Counted from the stretch's first letter, positions 42,672 through 51,973 are shown. The stretch is DNA of 64,000 nucleotides from Streptomyces sp. NBC_00286 (GCF_036173125.1 NZ_CP108054.1:7593001-7657000), one strand, 5' to 3'. The notes: generated from the letters alone by a model not told the origin. Made by a program: numbers and translations.

Positions 42672-42811
42672 TGTCCGCCGGCGCCGTCGTGATGATGATC
42701 ATCGCGATTCTCGTCGTGTGGGGCGGTCTGGCGCTGGCCATCGTGCAGCTGCGCCGACACCCCGACCCACCGCCGACTCCCGAGGAGGCGCAGATTCCTC
42801 CCGCGGAGTAG
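42671..42811 (+). CDS. MetS-family small subunit of the NSS transporter
   Basis: 46 residues: one membrane helix (AVVMMIIAILVVWGGLALAI) followed by a short basic, Pro-rich cytoplasmic tail (QLRRHPDPPPTPEEAQ). This matches the methionine/alanine importer small subunit family, in which the microprotein is required for transport by its NSS partner. The ATG overlaps the transporter's stop by one base (TGATG), giving translational coupling. Confidence 0.88.
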   Translation: MSAGAVVMMIIAILVVWGGLALAIVQLRRHPDPPPTPEEAQIPPAE

Positions 42812-42859
42812 GCAGTCGGTCCCCATGCCCGGTGCCACCGGGCATGGGGACCGACTGCC
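42811..42859. terminator. Very strong bidirectional terminator
   Basis: A perfect 23-bp stem (starting GGCAGTCGGTCCCC, ending GGGGACCGACTGCC) with a 3-nt loop begins on the last base of the metS stop codon and ends 6 bases before the aceE stop. It separates the convergent transporter and aceE transcripts. Confidence 0.9.
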
Positions 42860-42865
42860 ACGGCC

Positions 42866-45571
42866 CTACAGGCCGTACCGCTCCCGCGCCTCCTTCACCG
42901 CCGTCGCCTTGACCTCGCCGCGTCGGGCGAGCTGGGCCAGGGCCGCTACGACGATGGAGGCGGCGTCGACGCCGAAGTGCCGGCGGGCCGCCTCACGCGT
43001 GTCCGACAGACCGAAGCCGTCCGCGCCCAGCGAGGAGTAGTCCTGCTCGACCCACTGCGCGATCTGGTCCGGAACCTGGCGCATGTAGTCCGAGACCGCG
43101 AGCACCGGACCCTCGGCGCCATGCAGCACCTGACGGACGTACGGCACCCGCTCCTCGCCCCTCAGCAGCGCCGCGTCCGCCTCCAGGGCGTCGCGCCGCA
43201 GCTCCGTCCAGGACGTGGCGGACCAGACGTCCGCGGCCACGCCCCACTCCTCGGCGAGGAGCTTCTGCGCCTGGAGTGTCCAGTGGATCGCCGTTCCGGA
43301 GCCGAGGAGCTGGATGCGCGGCGCATTGGCGGCGTCAACGTCCAGCCCCGCCGACTCGGCCGTGTTGAAGCGGTACAGGCCCTTGACGATGCCCTCGTCC
43401 ACACCGGGCCCGGCGGGTTTGGCGGGCTGCGGCAGGGGCTCGTTGTAGACGGTGAGGTAGTAGAAGACGTTCGGGTCCTCGCCGGGCGCCGCCTCGCCGT
43501 ACATACGGCGCAGACCGTCCCGGACGATCGCCGCCACCTCGTACGCGAACGCCGGGTCGTACGTCAGCGCCGCCGGGTTGGTCGCCGCGATGACCGGCGA
43601 GTGGCCGTCCGCGTGCTGCAGGCCCTCACCCGTCAGCGTCGTACGACCGGCCGTCGCGCCGATCAGGAAACCGCGGCCGAGCTGGTCGCCGAGCTGCCAC
43701 ATCTGGTCGGCCGTACGCTGCCAGCCGAACATCGAGTAGAAGATGTAGAACGGGATCATCGCCTCGCCGTGCGTGGAGTACGCGGTGGACGCGGCGATGA
43801 AGTCCGCCATCGAACCGGCCTCGGTGATCCCCTCGTTGAGGATCTGGCCGTCCTTGGCCTCCTTGTAGTACATCAACTGGTCACGGTCGACCGGCTCGTA
43901 CGTCTGCCCCTTCGGCGAGTAGATGCCGAGGGAGGGGAAGAGCGACTCCATGCCGAAGGTGCGCGCCTCGTCCGGCACGATCGGCACCCAGCGCTTCCCC
44001 GTCTGCTTGTCGCGGACCAGGTCCTTGACGAGACGTACGAAGGCCATGGTCGTCGCCACGTTCTGCGAGCCGGAGCCCTTGTCGAACGCGGCGAAGGTCT
44101 TGTCGGCGGCGGCAGGGAGGGGGGCCAGTGCGTGTGTGCGGCGAGCGGGGGCCGGGCCGCCGAGGGCCGCGCGGCGCTCCTGGAGGTAGCGAACCTCGGG
44201 GGAGTCGGCGCCGGGGTGGCCGTACGGGACGACGCCGTCCACGAACTGCGCGTCGGAGATGGGCAGTTCGAGCAGGTCACGCATCTGCTTGAACTCGTCC
44301 GTCGACAGCTTCTTCATCTGGTGGTTGGCGTTCTTGGACGCGAAGCCCTGGCCGAGCGTGAAGCCCTTGACCGTCTGGGCGAGGATGACGGTCGGGGCGC
44401 CCTTGTGCTCGACCGCGGCCTTGTACGCGGCGTACACCTTGCGCGCCTCGTGACCACCGCGGGACAGGTGGAAGCACTCCAGGATCTTGTCGTCGCTGAG
44501 CAGCTTCGCCATCTCGGCGAGCGCCGGGTCGGAGCCGAAGAAGTCCTGGCGGATGTAGGCGGCGTCGCGGGTCTGGTACGTCTGCACCTGCGCGTCCGGT
44601 ACCTCGCGCAGGCGGCGTACGAGCGCGCCCGTGGTGTCGAGCTGGAACAGCTCGTCCCAGGCGTTGCCCCACAGCGACTTGACGACGTTCCAGCCGGCGC
44701 CGCGGAACTGCGCCTCCAGCTCCTGCACGATCTTGAAGTTGGCGCGGACCGGGCCGTCGAGGCGCTGGAGGTTGCAGTTGATGACGAAGGTCAGGTTGTC
44801 CAGGCCCTCGCGGGAGGCGAGCGCGAGTGCGGCCGTGGACTCCGGTTCGTCCATCTCGCCGTCGCCGAGGAACGCCCATACGTGGGACTGCGAGACGTCC
44901 TTGATGCCGCGGCTGGTGAGGTAGCGGTTGAAGCGCGCCTGGTAGATGGCGGAGAGCGGGCCGAGGCCCATCGAGACCGTCGGGAACTCCCAGAGCCAGG
45001 GGAGACGGCGCGGGTGCGGGTAGGAGGGGAGGCCCTTGCCGCCTGCCTCCTGGCGGAAGTTGTCCAGGTGGGTCTCGCTCAGGCGGCCGTCGAGGAAGGC
45101 GCGGGCGTAGATGCCGGGGGAGGCGTGGCCCTGGATGTAGAGCTGGTCGCCGGAGCCATCCCCCTCCTTGCCCTTGAAGAAGTGGTTGAAGCCCGTCTCG
45201 TAGAGCCAGGCCGCGGAGGCGAAGGTGGCGATGTGGCCGCCGACGCCGTGTTTCGCACCCCGGGTCACCATCGCGGCCGCGTTCCAGCGGTTCCACGCGG
45301 TGATACGGGCCTCCATCGCCTCGTCGCCGTCCACGGCGGGCTCGGCGGCGGTGGGGATGGTGTTGACGTAGTCGGTCTCGAGGAGCTTGGGCAGCGCGAG
45401 GCCGTTGCCCTCGGCGCGTTCCAGCGTGCGGCGCATCAGGTACGCGGCGCGGTGCGGCCCGGCCGCCTTGGTGACGGCGTCCAGGGAGGCCCGCCACTCG
45501 GCGGTCTCCTCGGGGTCGCGGTCCGGGAGCTGGTCGAGCTCGCTCGGCTGGATAGCGGTGGGGTCGGTCAT
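42866..45571 (-). CDS. aceE: Pyruvate dehydrogenase E1 component, homodimeric type
   Basis: 901 residues, the full single-chain AceE length. Thiamine diphosphate-dependent decarboxylation of pyruvate and acetyl transfer to the lipoyl E2. The ThDP motif GDGEMDEPES ends in the conserved Asn-containing INCNLQRLDGPV segment; conserved active-site histidines lie in IYIQGHASPGIYARAF-like and HVWAFLGDG blocks. ATG 45571 has GGAAGG upstream. It is apparently monocistronic. A perfect palindrome lies 145 bases upstream. The E2 and E3 partners are encoded about 7-10 kb away (sucB, lpd). Confidence 0.97.
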   Translation of the reverse strand: MTDPTAIQPSELDQLPDRDPEETAEWRASLDAVTKAAGPHRAAYLMRRTLERAEGNGLALPKLLETDYVNTIPTAAEPAVDGDEAMEARITAWNRWNAAAMVTRGAKHGVGGHIATFASAAWLYETGFNHFFKGKEGDGSGDQLYIQGHASPGIYARAFLDGRLSETHLDNFRQEAGGKGLPSYPHPRRLPWLWEFPTVSMGLGPLSAIYQARFNRYLTSRGIKDVSQSHVWAFLGDGEMDEPESTAALALASREGLDNLTFVINCNLQRLDGPVRANFKIVQELEAQFRGAGWNVVKSLWGNAWDELFQLDTTGALVRRLREVPDAQVQTYQTRDAAYIRQDFFGSDPALAEMAKLLSDDKILECFHLSRGGHEARKVYAAYKAAVEHKGAPTVILAQTVKGFTLGQGFASKNANHQMKKLSTDEFKQMRDLLELPISDAQFVDGVVPYGHPGADSPEVRYLQERRAALGGPAPARRTHALAPLPAAADKTFAAFDKGSGSQNVATTMAFVRLVKDLVRDKQTGKRWVPIVPDEARTFGMESLFPSLGIYSPKGQTYEPVDRDQLMYYKEAKDGQILNEGITEAGSMADFIAASTAYSTHGEAMIPFYIFYSMFGWQRTADQMWQLGDQLGRGFLIGATAGRTTLTGEGLQHADGHSPVIAATNPAALTYDPAFAYEVAAIVRDGLRRMYGEAAPGEDPNVFYYLTVYNEPLPQPAKPAGPGVDEGIVKGLYRFNTAESAGLDVDAANAPRIQLLGSGTAIHWTLQAQKLLAEEWGVAADVWSATSWTELRRDALEADAALLRGEERVPYVRQVLHGAEGPVLAVSDYMRQVPDQIAQWVEQDYSSLGADGFGLSDTREAARRHFGVDAASIVVAALAQLARRGEVKATAVKEARERYGL

Positions 45572-45715
45572 TGCGCCGCCTTCCGGATACGGAGGGGCAC
45601 GTGAAGGGGGTTCCTTCGACGGTCTCCCTCAGCGGTAAGGGGTGGGATGTGCCCTTTGTCTTTGGCAGGACAGGGCGGCGGGCTGTGTGGCAGCCCGTCG
45701 GTGACTGTAACTCTC

Positions 45716-45732
45716 TGATCGATGATCGATCA
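45716..45732. promoter_or_regulatory. Palindromic operator candidate upstream of aceE
   Basis: TGATCGAT-G-ATCGATCA is a perfect 8+1+8 palindrome, AT-rich against its surroundings, 145 bases before the aceE start. It may bind a dimeric regulator of pyruvate metabolism. Confidence 0.6.
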
Positions 45733-45837
45733 AAGGGTTGAAGGGGTAAATCTGCCGATGTCGAGAAATTGGCATTCCGTGCCGCCGCTTTTGGCACGGG
45801 GTGCCTGGCGCTCCGCTGGGTTGGGCAGGTTGAACCG

Positions 45838-46272
45838 TGCGGGTTCGTTGCGGCTGTTCGCGCCCACGCGGCGGTGCTGCAAATCGATACAGTCCCGCGC
45901 TCCTCAGAGGTCTGCCGCCTCCCTAGGGGCGCGGGGTGCCCGCGGGGCGGAGCCGCACATTGGCGCTCCGCTGAGGGGTGGAGTGGTGACCTGCGGGTCC
46001 GTTGTGGCTGGTCGCGCCCGCGCGGCGGAGCCGCATAGTGATACAGCCCCGCGCCCCTTACGGGGCGGTGGTCGCGCCGTCTGCGCGGCGGGGCCGCACG
46101 TTCGCGCTGCGCGGGGGCGGTTCGGATCTGCGGGTCCGTTGTGGCTGGTCGCGCCCGCGCGTCGGAGTCGCATATTGATACGGCCCCGCGCCCCTAAGAG
46201 GCCTGCGGCCTCCCTAGGGGTGCGGTGCGCCCGCGCGGCGGAGCCGCAAATCGATACAGCCCCGCGCCCCTG
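45838..46272 (+). repeat. Array of four dispersed type-B repeats
   Basis: Copies at 45838-45911, 45991-46063, 46128-46196 and 46226-46272 (partial), all in plus orientation, each ending in a form of CCCCGCGCCCCT and containing CGGCGGAGCCGC-AT/AA-GATACA. Spacers hold further fragments such as GGGGCGGAGCCGCACATTGG. The array fills the 725-bp gap upstream of aceE together with the palindrome at 45716. Confidence 0.85.
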
Positions 46273-46296
46273 GAGGGGCGCGGGGCTGACGCTGCG

Positions 46297-46773
46297 TTAC
46301 GCAGTCGCCGTCTGCTTGGAGGGCTGCTGGCTGCGTTCCTCGTGCTCGGCGTGCTGGCGCTCGATGCGTTCGTGTTCTTCGCGTTGGCGGGCCGACTGTT
46401 CTCGGGTGATTACCTCTGTGGCGGCGCCTACTGCTACCGCTACCGGCCAGCCGATGGCGCCGGCTGCGGTCATTCCGCCCAGGACGCCGTAGAAGGCGAG
46501 CTTGCGGGGTGAGGGGAGCAGTGATGTGGCCGCGGAGGTCGCGGTGGTGGCCACGGATGCGGCTGCTGATGTGGCCGTGCGGACGTTCGGTAGCCGGATC
46601 TTGGAGAAGGCGTCGCCTGGAGTGACGTACGGAATGGGGATGTTGGCGTGTGCGGTGTGCAGGTGCACCACCTTGCCGCCGCCCGTCCTCTTCTCCTGAT
46701 CCTGTGCCTGCTGGGGCTGTTCCTGCTGCTGGGCCTGTTCCTGGGGCTCTGGCTCGGCGTGTGGGGGAATCAT
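46297..46773 (-). CDS. Hypothetical membrane-associated protein, 158 residues
   Basis: Gln/Glu-rich N-terminus (QEQAQQQEQPQQAQDQEK), an Ala/Thr/Ser-rich middle, one or two membrane segments (LAFYGVLGGMTAAGAIGWPV and AVAVGAATEVI), and a charged C-terminus (REQSARQREEHERIERQ) probably forming a short coiled coil. ATG 46773 has GGGAGGGCGGAG directly upstream. It is third in an apparent unit with the P-type ATPase and the 43-aa protein. No family recognised; a partner of the ATPase is inferred from position. Confidence 0.7.
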   Translation of the reverse strand: MIPPHAEPEPQEQAQQQEQPQQAQDQEKRTGGGKVVHLHTAHANIPIPYVTPGDAFSKIRLPNVRTATSAAASVATTATSAATSLLPSPRKLAFYGVLGGMTAAGAIGWPVAVAVGAATEVITREQSARQREEHERIERQHAEHEERSQQPSKQTATA

Positions 46774-46865
46774 CTCCGCCCTCCCGTGCTGGAAAGCGTG
46801 AGTCGCTGGTCTCCCGGGATCGGCTTCCATGCATACGTGCCGATAAACCCCTGAAACGGACAAAC

Positions 46866-46997
46866 TTAGGTGGCCGCGGCCACCGGGCGCCCGCTCGCGG
46901 CGAAGGACTTCCAGAGCTGCATGATCAGGCGTACCAGAACGGCCTCGATCAGGGCGATCGCCACCTGGGTCAGGATCGTGCCGAGGATCTGCGGCAT
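46866..46997 (-). CDS. 43-residue amphipathic microprotein beside the P-type ATPase
   Basis: ATG 46997 to TAA 46866 encodes MPQILGTILTQVAIALIEAV, then LVRLIMQLWKSFAASGRP and VAAAT. One hydrophobic/amphipathic helix of about 28 residues with a basic end suggests a membrane-associated peptide. AAAGG lies about 9 bases before the ATG. It sits between the giant P-type ATPase gene (stop 118 bases upstream) and the 158-aa membrane protein gene, all on the minus strand. It could be a regulatory subunit of the ATPase, by analogy with other one-helix P-type ATPase peptides; there is no direct evidence. Confidence 0.65.
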   Translation of the reverse strand: MPQILGTILTQVAIALIEAVLVRLIMQLWKSFAASGRPVAAAT

Positions 46998-47114
46998 GGC
47001 AGGCCGCCTTTCATGTGGACGTGCGGGTTACGCCTCCTTTGTCAGCCCCGACACCATCCGGCGGGCTGCCCCAAGGTGACCTGCGCGTGAATATCCCCTT
47101 GCGGTCAGGTCAGG

Positions 47115-50100
47115 TCAAGACCTGGGGCCCGCTGACCGCCCCGTCCGTGCCACCACGCCGGCCGCGCCCTGCGCCACGGCGGGCACCAGAACCGAACCCG
47201 CCGCCGACGTCACCGCGATCGTCCAGCCCACCGGACCCAGGGGCCGACTGCCGAAGAAGTGGCTGAGTCCGGGCACGGTCACCACCACGCCCAGTACCGC
47301 CAACGACCCCACCACGGCCGCGGCGACCACCGGATCGCGGCCCGCGTCCTGCAGCGTCTGGAGCAACTGGGAACCCACCAGGGCGACCAGCGAGACGGTG
47401 TCGGCGTGCGCCCGGGTGCCGGTCGCGCGGGCGGCGATCCAGGCGACGGTGGCGGCCGCCGTGGTGACCGCGGCCCGCAGCCGGATGTGCCGAATCAAGG
47501 CCTTGCCGAGGGAGACCTCCGGGCCCTCGGCGAGCAGCCGGCTTGAGTGGTCGGCGGGTGGGCGGGCGGCGATGGCCATGGCGGGCAGCATGTCGGTGAG
47601 CAGGTTGACCAGGAGCAACTGGCGGGCGTTGAGCGCGCTGCGGCCGGTGAGCAGGGTGGTCGCCAGGGTGAAGGCGATCTCCCCCAGGTTGCCGCCGAGC
47701 AGAATGCCCAGCGCCTTGCGCACCGAGGCCCACATGGCCCGGCCCTCGACGAAGGCGTCGACGATGGTCTCGATACGGTCGTCGGTGACCACCACGTCGG
47801 CGGCGGCGCGGGCCGCCGGGGTGGCCCGCGAGCCCAGCGCGATGCCGACGTCGGCGATCCGGATGGCGGGCGCGTCATTGGCGCCGTCGCCCGTGACGGC
47901 GACGACCCGGCCCGCCGCCCGCAGAGCCGTGACGATACGGACCTTGTGCCCCGGCGTGACCCGCGCGAAGACCGTGATCTCCGGCAGCGTCTTCGCGAGC
48001 GCCGCGTCGTCCAGGGAGTCCAGCTCCGCCCCGGTCATCAGCCGCGGCTCCTCCTCGGGCCGCAGCTCCCGGGCGATCGCGGCGGCGGTGCTGGGATGGT
48101 CGCCGGTGAGCATGACGATACGTACCCCTGCCCGGGACAGCCGGTTCACGCTCTCGGCCGCTGTGGACCGCACCGGGTCCGCGAGGCCCAGCAGACCCAG
48201 CAGACTCAGCTCCCCGACATCCTCGTCATCGAGCTGCGGGGGAGCCCCTGCCGGCAGCACCCGCTCGGCGACCGCGAGGACCCGCAGACCGCGCCGGGCC
48301 AGCCGGTCGGTCTCCGCTTCGATCTCGTCCCGTACCCGGTCGTCGAAGGGCTGAGATGTCTCGTCCCGGCGGATGCTGACACACCGGGCCAGTACGACCT
48401 CGGGGGCGCCCTTGACGACGATCCGTGTCTCGGAGTCGGAGCGTCCCAGCACGGCGTGGTAGCCGCGCCCCGGCTCGAACGGCAGCTCCGCGAGGCCCTC
48501 CCAGGAGTCCGTACCGAGTCCGGCGGCCCGGGCGGTGGGTGCGCCGAGCAGTTCGGCGCCGGCCGCGATGGCACGGTCGGTGGGATGGGCGAGCGTCGCG
48601 GCCTGACCCGGCGGGCCCGCGAGGGCGGCCGTGGCGGCGATCCGGCGCAGGGGCGGGGTGAGCTGGTCGGGCGGGCGTTCCTCCAAGGCATCGGACACCT
48701 GCTGGAGACTGATCCGGCCCTCGGTGAGCGTGCCCGTCTTGTCGAAGCACAGCACGTCGGTGCGTCCCAGCGCCTCGATGGTGGAGGCGCTGCGTACGAG
48801 GGTGTCGCGGGTGGACAGCCGGCGGGCCGCGGCCAGCTCCGCGACCGTGGCGACGAACGGCAGCCCCTCCGGCACGGCCGCCACGCACAGGCTGACCGCC
48901 GAACCCAGGGCGCCGCCCAGGGGCCGTCCGCGCAGCAGATCGATGGCGAAGAGGACCACGCCCGCGGCGACGGACAGCGGCAGGAACCAGCGGCCCAGCG
49001 CCTTCAGCCGCCGCTCCACACCGCTCTCCGGCGGCCCGCCCTCCGGGCCCGCCTCCGCCGCGCTGCCCGCCTCGGTGGCCGTACCGGTGGCGACGACCAC
49101 GGCCAGTGCCTCGCCGGCCGCCACGGTCGTCCCCTGGTAGAGCATGGACGTACGGTCCGCGACCGTGCGGGCCGCGGTCGGGGCGGCGCTTTTCACGACG
49201 GGCAGCGACTCGCCGGTGAGGCTGGACTCGTCGACCTCCAAGCCCTGCGCCCGCACCACCCGGCAGTCCGCGGGAACCGCGTCCCCGGCCCGCAGCTCGA
49301 TCACATCGCCGCGCACCAGGTGCTCACCGGCCGCCTCCACGGCCTCGGTCCGGCCGGGCCGGCGTACCTTCACCCGCGCCGAAGTCGCCTCCACCAGCCG
49401 TTCCGCCGCCTGGTCCGCCTGCTGCCGCTGCACCCCGCCGACCAACGCGTCCACGCCGAGTACGCCGCCGATGAGCACGGAGTCCAGTACGGAACCGAGC
49501 GCGGCCGAGATGCCTCCGCCGATCGCCAGGATGGGCGTGAGCGGATTGGCCAGCTCCTCGGCGACCCTGCCGACCAGGGTGACGGCGCCGTCGTGCCGGT
49601 CACGGCCCGCGAACTGCCGGCGTCGCGCGGCCTCGGCCTCGTCCAGGCCCCGGGACGAGGTGCCGAGCCGGGTCATCACCTGACGTACCGCCATGGCATG
49701 CCAGGGCGTACGTTCGGCCGCCGCCGGCGTCGGACGCCCGTGCAGCCGCCAGCCCGCCCAGAAGCCCGTCGCGATCCCGGCGATGGTCACCGCGTCGGTC
49801 ACCAGCCGGGCCCGCGCCCAGGCCCGCGGCCGGGGCACCAGCAGCGCGAGGCCCGAGCCCGCCGCGGCGCCGGCAGCCTCGAGGCGGGTGCAGAGCCGGC
49901 TGAGCCGCCGGGCCTCCGGCAGGGCGGTCAGCAGCAGGTGGACGACATCGGGCGGGGCGGCGACATCGGCGTCCCACGGAACGTGCCGGGCACCTGCGAT
50001 CACCCCGATGCCCAGATCCGCGCGGACGAGGGCGCGCCGGGTCCGTGCCGAGACCACCGCGACACCATGGCCCTGCGACTGGAGAGAGCGGACCAGAGCG

Positions 50101-51683
50101 GCCGTACGCCGGTGCCCCGTACGCGCGGCCTCCCGCAGCCCGAACCTGCGGTGCAGCCCTGGCGGGCCGCCCACCAGCCGCACCTGGCCGCAGTCCCGTG
50201 CCGCGCGCACCAAGTGGTGGGCGAGCGGGTGCAGTTGGAGGGCGAGGGCTGCCACGGCCACCGGCTGGCCCGCCCGCAGTACGAGCATGACCCGCGCGCC
50301 CTCTTCGGCCCACTGCCGGGCGAGCGCGGCGGGCCGGGCGGGTAGTTCGGCGGCAGGGGCGGCGTCCGCGCCGGTGAACGGCCGCAGCTTCCAGTCCCCC
50401 TGCCGCTGTGGCGGCAAGGGACCGGCGCCGGGCGGCCGGGGGCGCCTCGGCGGACCGTCCGGCTCCATCAACTCGTGGATCCGGGCGTGCAGTTCATCGT
50501 CGTCCGGACTGTCCTGTTCCTGCACAGTCGGACCGTCCTGTTCCTGCACAGCAGGGCTTTGTGGGCCGCCGTTCAGGGGCGCCACGCCCTCGACGGTCCA
50601 GCCGCCGGTGGCCAGCACCCTGGCGTCGAGGACCACCGTGTCGATCCGGTCCAGTCGGCGCAGCGCCTCCGGCCGCAGCGCGATCGCCCCCCGGTCGGAG
50701 ACCGCCCGCGCCACCGAGGACGCGAACGCCTCCCGGCCGAACTGTGGACCCCGCGGCGTACCCGCGATCAGCAGCGCCAGGCTCCGGTCATGGCTGAGCG
50801 CGCCGATCGCCGTCAGCCCGTACGCACCCAGGGCCACCGGAGCCGCCAGGTTCGCGTACCGGTCGCCCGGCCCCGGCGGCAGCTTGGCCGGTCGCTCGTA
50901 CCCCGGCAACGCGTCATGCCGGTACGTCCCTTCGTGCACCGCCAGCCGGCTCGACCACTCCGCCCACGCCCGGCGCCGGGCCTGCACCTCCACATACCGG
51001 GCAGCGGCCATGGTGGCGGCCACGGCGGCGCCGAGCGGCCGGAACGTCAGCGTCGTCAGCAGCAGGTTCGTCATGGCGAAGCCGCGCTCCGTGGCCTTCT
51101 CACCGATCCGGCGCACCAGGCCGTCCCGCAGCGGCGGCGCCGACTCCACGAGCTGGACCGCCGACATCACCACCGGCGGCAGGCCCCGCAACCGGAGCCT
51201 GTCGCCCACCGTCGCCACACCCACCGCCACCAAGCCCGCGCCGAGCCGGACGGCCGCCCCGACCGCGGCGCCCGGATCACCCGGGAAGCCGACCTGGCTC
51301 CGCGCCCGCCCGGCGTCCGCACCCTTCGCCTCTTGGGCGGCGGCGTCCGCGGTGGCGACGAGTCCGGTGACGCGCTCCAGGTCGGTCTCCGGCCCGCAGC
51401 CGACGTATACGCAGCCCAGCGTGCCGTTCACCTCGGCACGGCTCACCCCCGGCACCCGCCGCAGCGCGGCCTCCACCTCGCGTGCCGCGGCTGCCGTGCC
51501 GGGCCGCCCGAGGCGCCGGACCTCGATCTGCACGCCTCCGGGGGTCCGCCAGAGCCGGGGCGTCGACGTCATGGACTGCAGCAGCGCCGTCGGTACGGTG
51601 GTCAGCCGCCCGGCGCCGGAGCGGACCGTTGAGTACATGGCCGAAGGCAGGCGCGCGGACTTGGCGAGCACTGGCAGGATCAT
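47115..51683 (-). CDS. Giant cation-transporting P-type ATPase (CtpI/CtpH-like)
   Basis: 1522 residues, about twice the usual length. The C-terminal 900 residues hold a complete P-type ATPase: TGES actuator motif (SSLTGESLPVV), phosphorylation site Asp981 in CFDKTGTLTEG, KGAPEVV nucleotide-binding motif, MLTGDHPSTA and VTGDGANDAPAI hinge, and a P2-like membrane domain. The N-terminal 600 residues add a heavy-metal-associated-like fold (VQIEVRRLGRP, RVPGVSRAEVNGTLG, but no CxxC) and a second, degenerate ATPase-like segment. Similar oversized pumps are known in mycobacteria. The cation is not known. ATG 51683 has GGAG upstream. Confidence 0.93.
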   Translation of the reverse strand: MILPVLAKSARLPSAMYSTVRSGAGRLTTVPTALLQSMTSTPRLWRTPGGVQIEVRRLGRPGTAAAAREVEAALRRVPGVSRAEVNGTLGCVYVGCGPETDLERVTGLVATADAAAQEAKGADAGRARSQVGFPGDPGAAVGAAVRLGAGLVAVGVATVGDRLRLRGLPPVVMSAVQLVESAPPLRDGLVRRIGEKATERGFAMTNLLLTTLTFRPLGAAVAATMAAARYVEVQARRRAWAEWSSRLAVHEGTYRHDALPGYERPAKLPPGPGDRYANLAAPVALGAYGLTAIGALSHDRSLALLIAGTPRGPQFGREAFASSVARAVSDRGAIALRPEALRRLDRIDTVVLDARVLATGGWTVEGVAPLNGGPQSPAVQEQDGPTVQEQDSPDDDELHARIHELMEPDGPPRRPRPPGAGPLPPQRQGDWKLRPFTGADAAPAAELPARPAALARQWAEEGARVMLVLRAGQPVAVAALALQLHPLAHHLVRAARDCGQVRLVGGPPGLHRRFGLREAARTGHRRTAALVRSLQSQGHGVAVVSARTRRALVRADLGIGVIAGARHVPWDADVAAPPDVVHLLLTALPEARRLSRLCTRLEAAGAAAGSGLALLVPRPRAWARARLVTDAVTIAGIATGFWAGWRLHGRPTPAAAERTPWHAMAVRQVMTRLGTSSRGLDEAEAARRRQFAGRDRHDGAVTLVGRVAEELANPLTPILAIGGGISAALGSVLDSVLIGGVLGVDALVGGVQRQQADQAAERLVEATSARVKVRRPGRTEAVEAAGEHLVRGDVIELRAGDAVPADCRVVRAQGLEVDESSLTGESLPVVKSAAPTAARTVADRTSMLYQGTTVAAGEALAVVVATGTATEAGSAAEAGPEGGPPESGVERRLKALGRWFLPLSVAAGVVLFAIDLLRGRPLGGALGSAVSLCVAAVPEGLPFVATVAELAAARRLSTRDTLVRSASTIEALGRTDVLCFDKTGTLTEGRISLQQVSDALEERPPDQLTPPLRRIAATAALAGPPGQAATLAHPTDRAIAAGAELLGAPTARAAGLGTDSWEGLAELPFEPGRGYHAVLGRSDSETRIVVKGAPEVVLARCVSIRRDETSQPFDDRVRDEIEAETDRLARRGLRVLAVAERVLPAGAPPQLDDEDVGELSLLGLLGLADPVRSTAAESVNRLSRAGVRIVMLTGDHPSTAAAIARELRPEEEPRLMTGAELDSLDDAALAKTLPEITVFARVTPGHKVRIVTALRAAGRVVAVTGDGANDAPAIRIADVGIALGSRATPAARAAADVVVTDDRIETIVDAFVEGRAMWASVRKALGILLGGNLGEIAFTLATTLLTGRSALNARQLLLVNLLTDMLPAMAIAARPPADHSSRLLAEGPEVSLGKALIRHIRLRAAVTTAAATVAWIAARATGTRAHADTVSLVALVGSQLLQTLQDAGRDPVVAAAVVGSLAVLGVVVTVPGLSHFFGSRPLGPVGWTIAVTSAAGSVLVPAVAQGAAGVVARTGRSAGPRS

Positions 51684-51875
51684 GCGGACTCCACCATCGG
51701 CCGGCTACGGGCGTGGGCGGCGCCCCGGAGGACGACACGACTTACACCAGTATGTGCACGCATGGTTGCCTTGCGCCCTGCGCGTGCCGCCGGATGGGCC
51801 TAGGGGAGGAGGGGAGCCGGGCGGGCTGAGGGGTCCCGGTTGCAGTACCGCGTCCCCTTGGAGGCCGCAGGCCTC

Positions 51876-51950
51876 TCAGAGGCGCGGGGCTGTATCAATG
51901 TGCGGCTCCGCCGCGCGGGAGCGACCAGCCACGACGGCGCCGCAGCCGAA
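51876..51950 (-). repeat. Dispersed intergenic repeat, type B, inverted
   Basis: Read on the minus strand: GGCTGGTCGCTCCCGCGCGG, CGGAGCCGCACATTGATACA, then CCCCGCGCCTCT. It lies between the P-type ATPase gene's promoter side and the gntR stop. Confidence 0.85.
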
Positions 51951-51973
51951 TCACTGCACCCCCAGCGGAGCGC

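Noticed and set aside
42977..45604. 875-codon plus-strand open frame opposite aceE
   Set aside because: It is an antisense shadow of a highly conserved AceE; residue composition is Arg/Val/Gly/Leu-rich without features.
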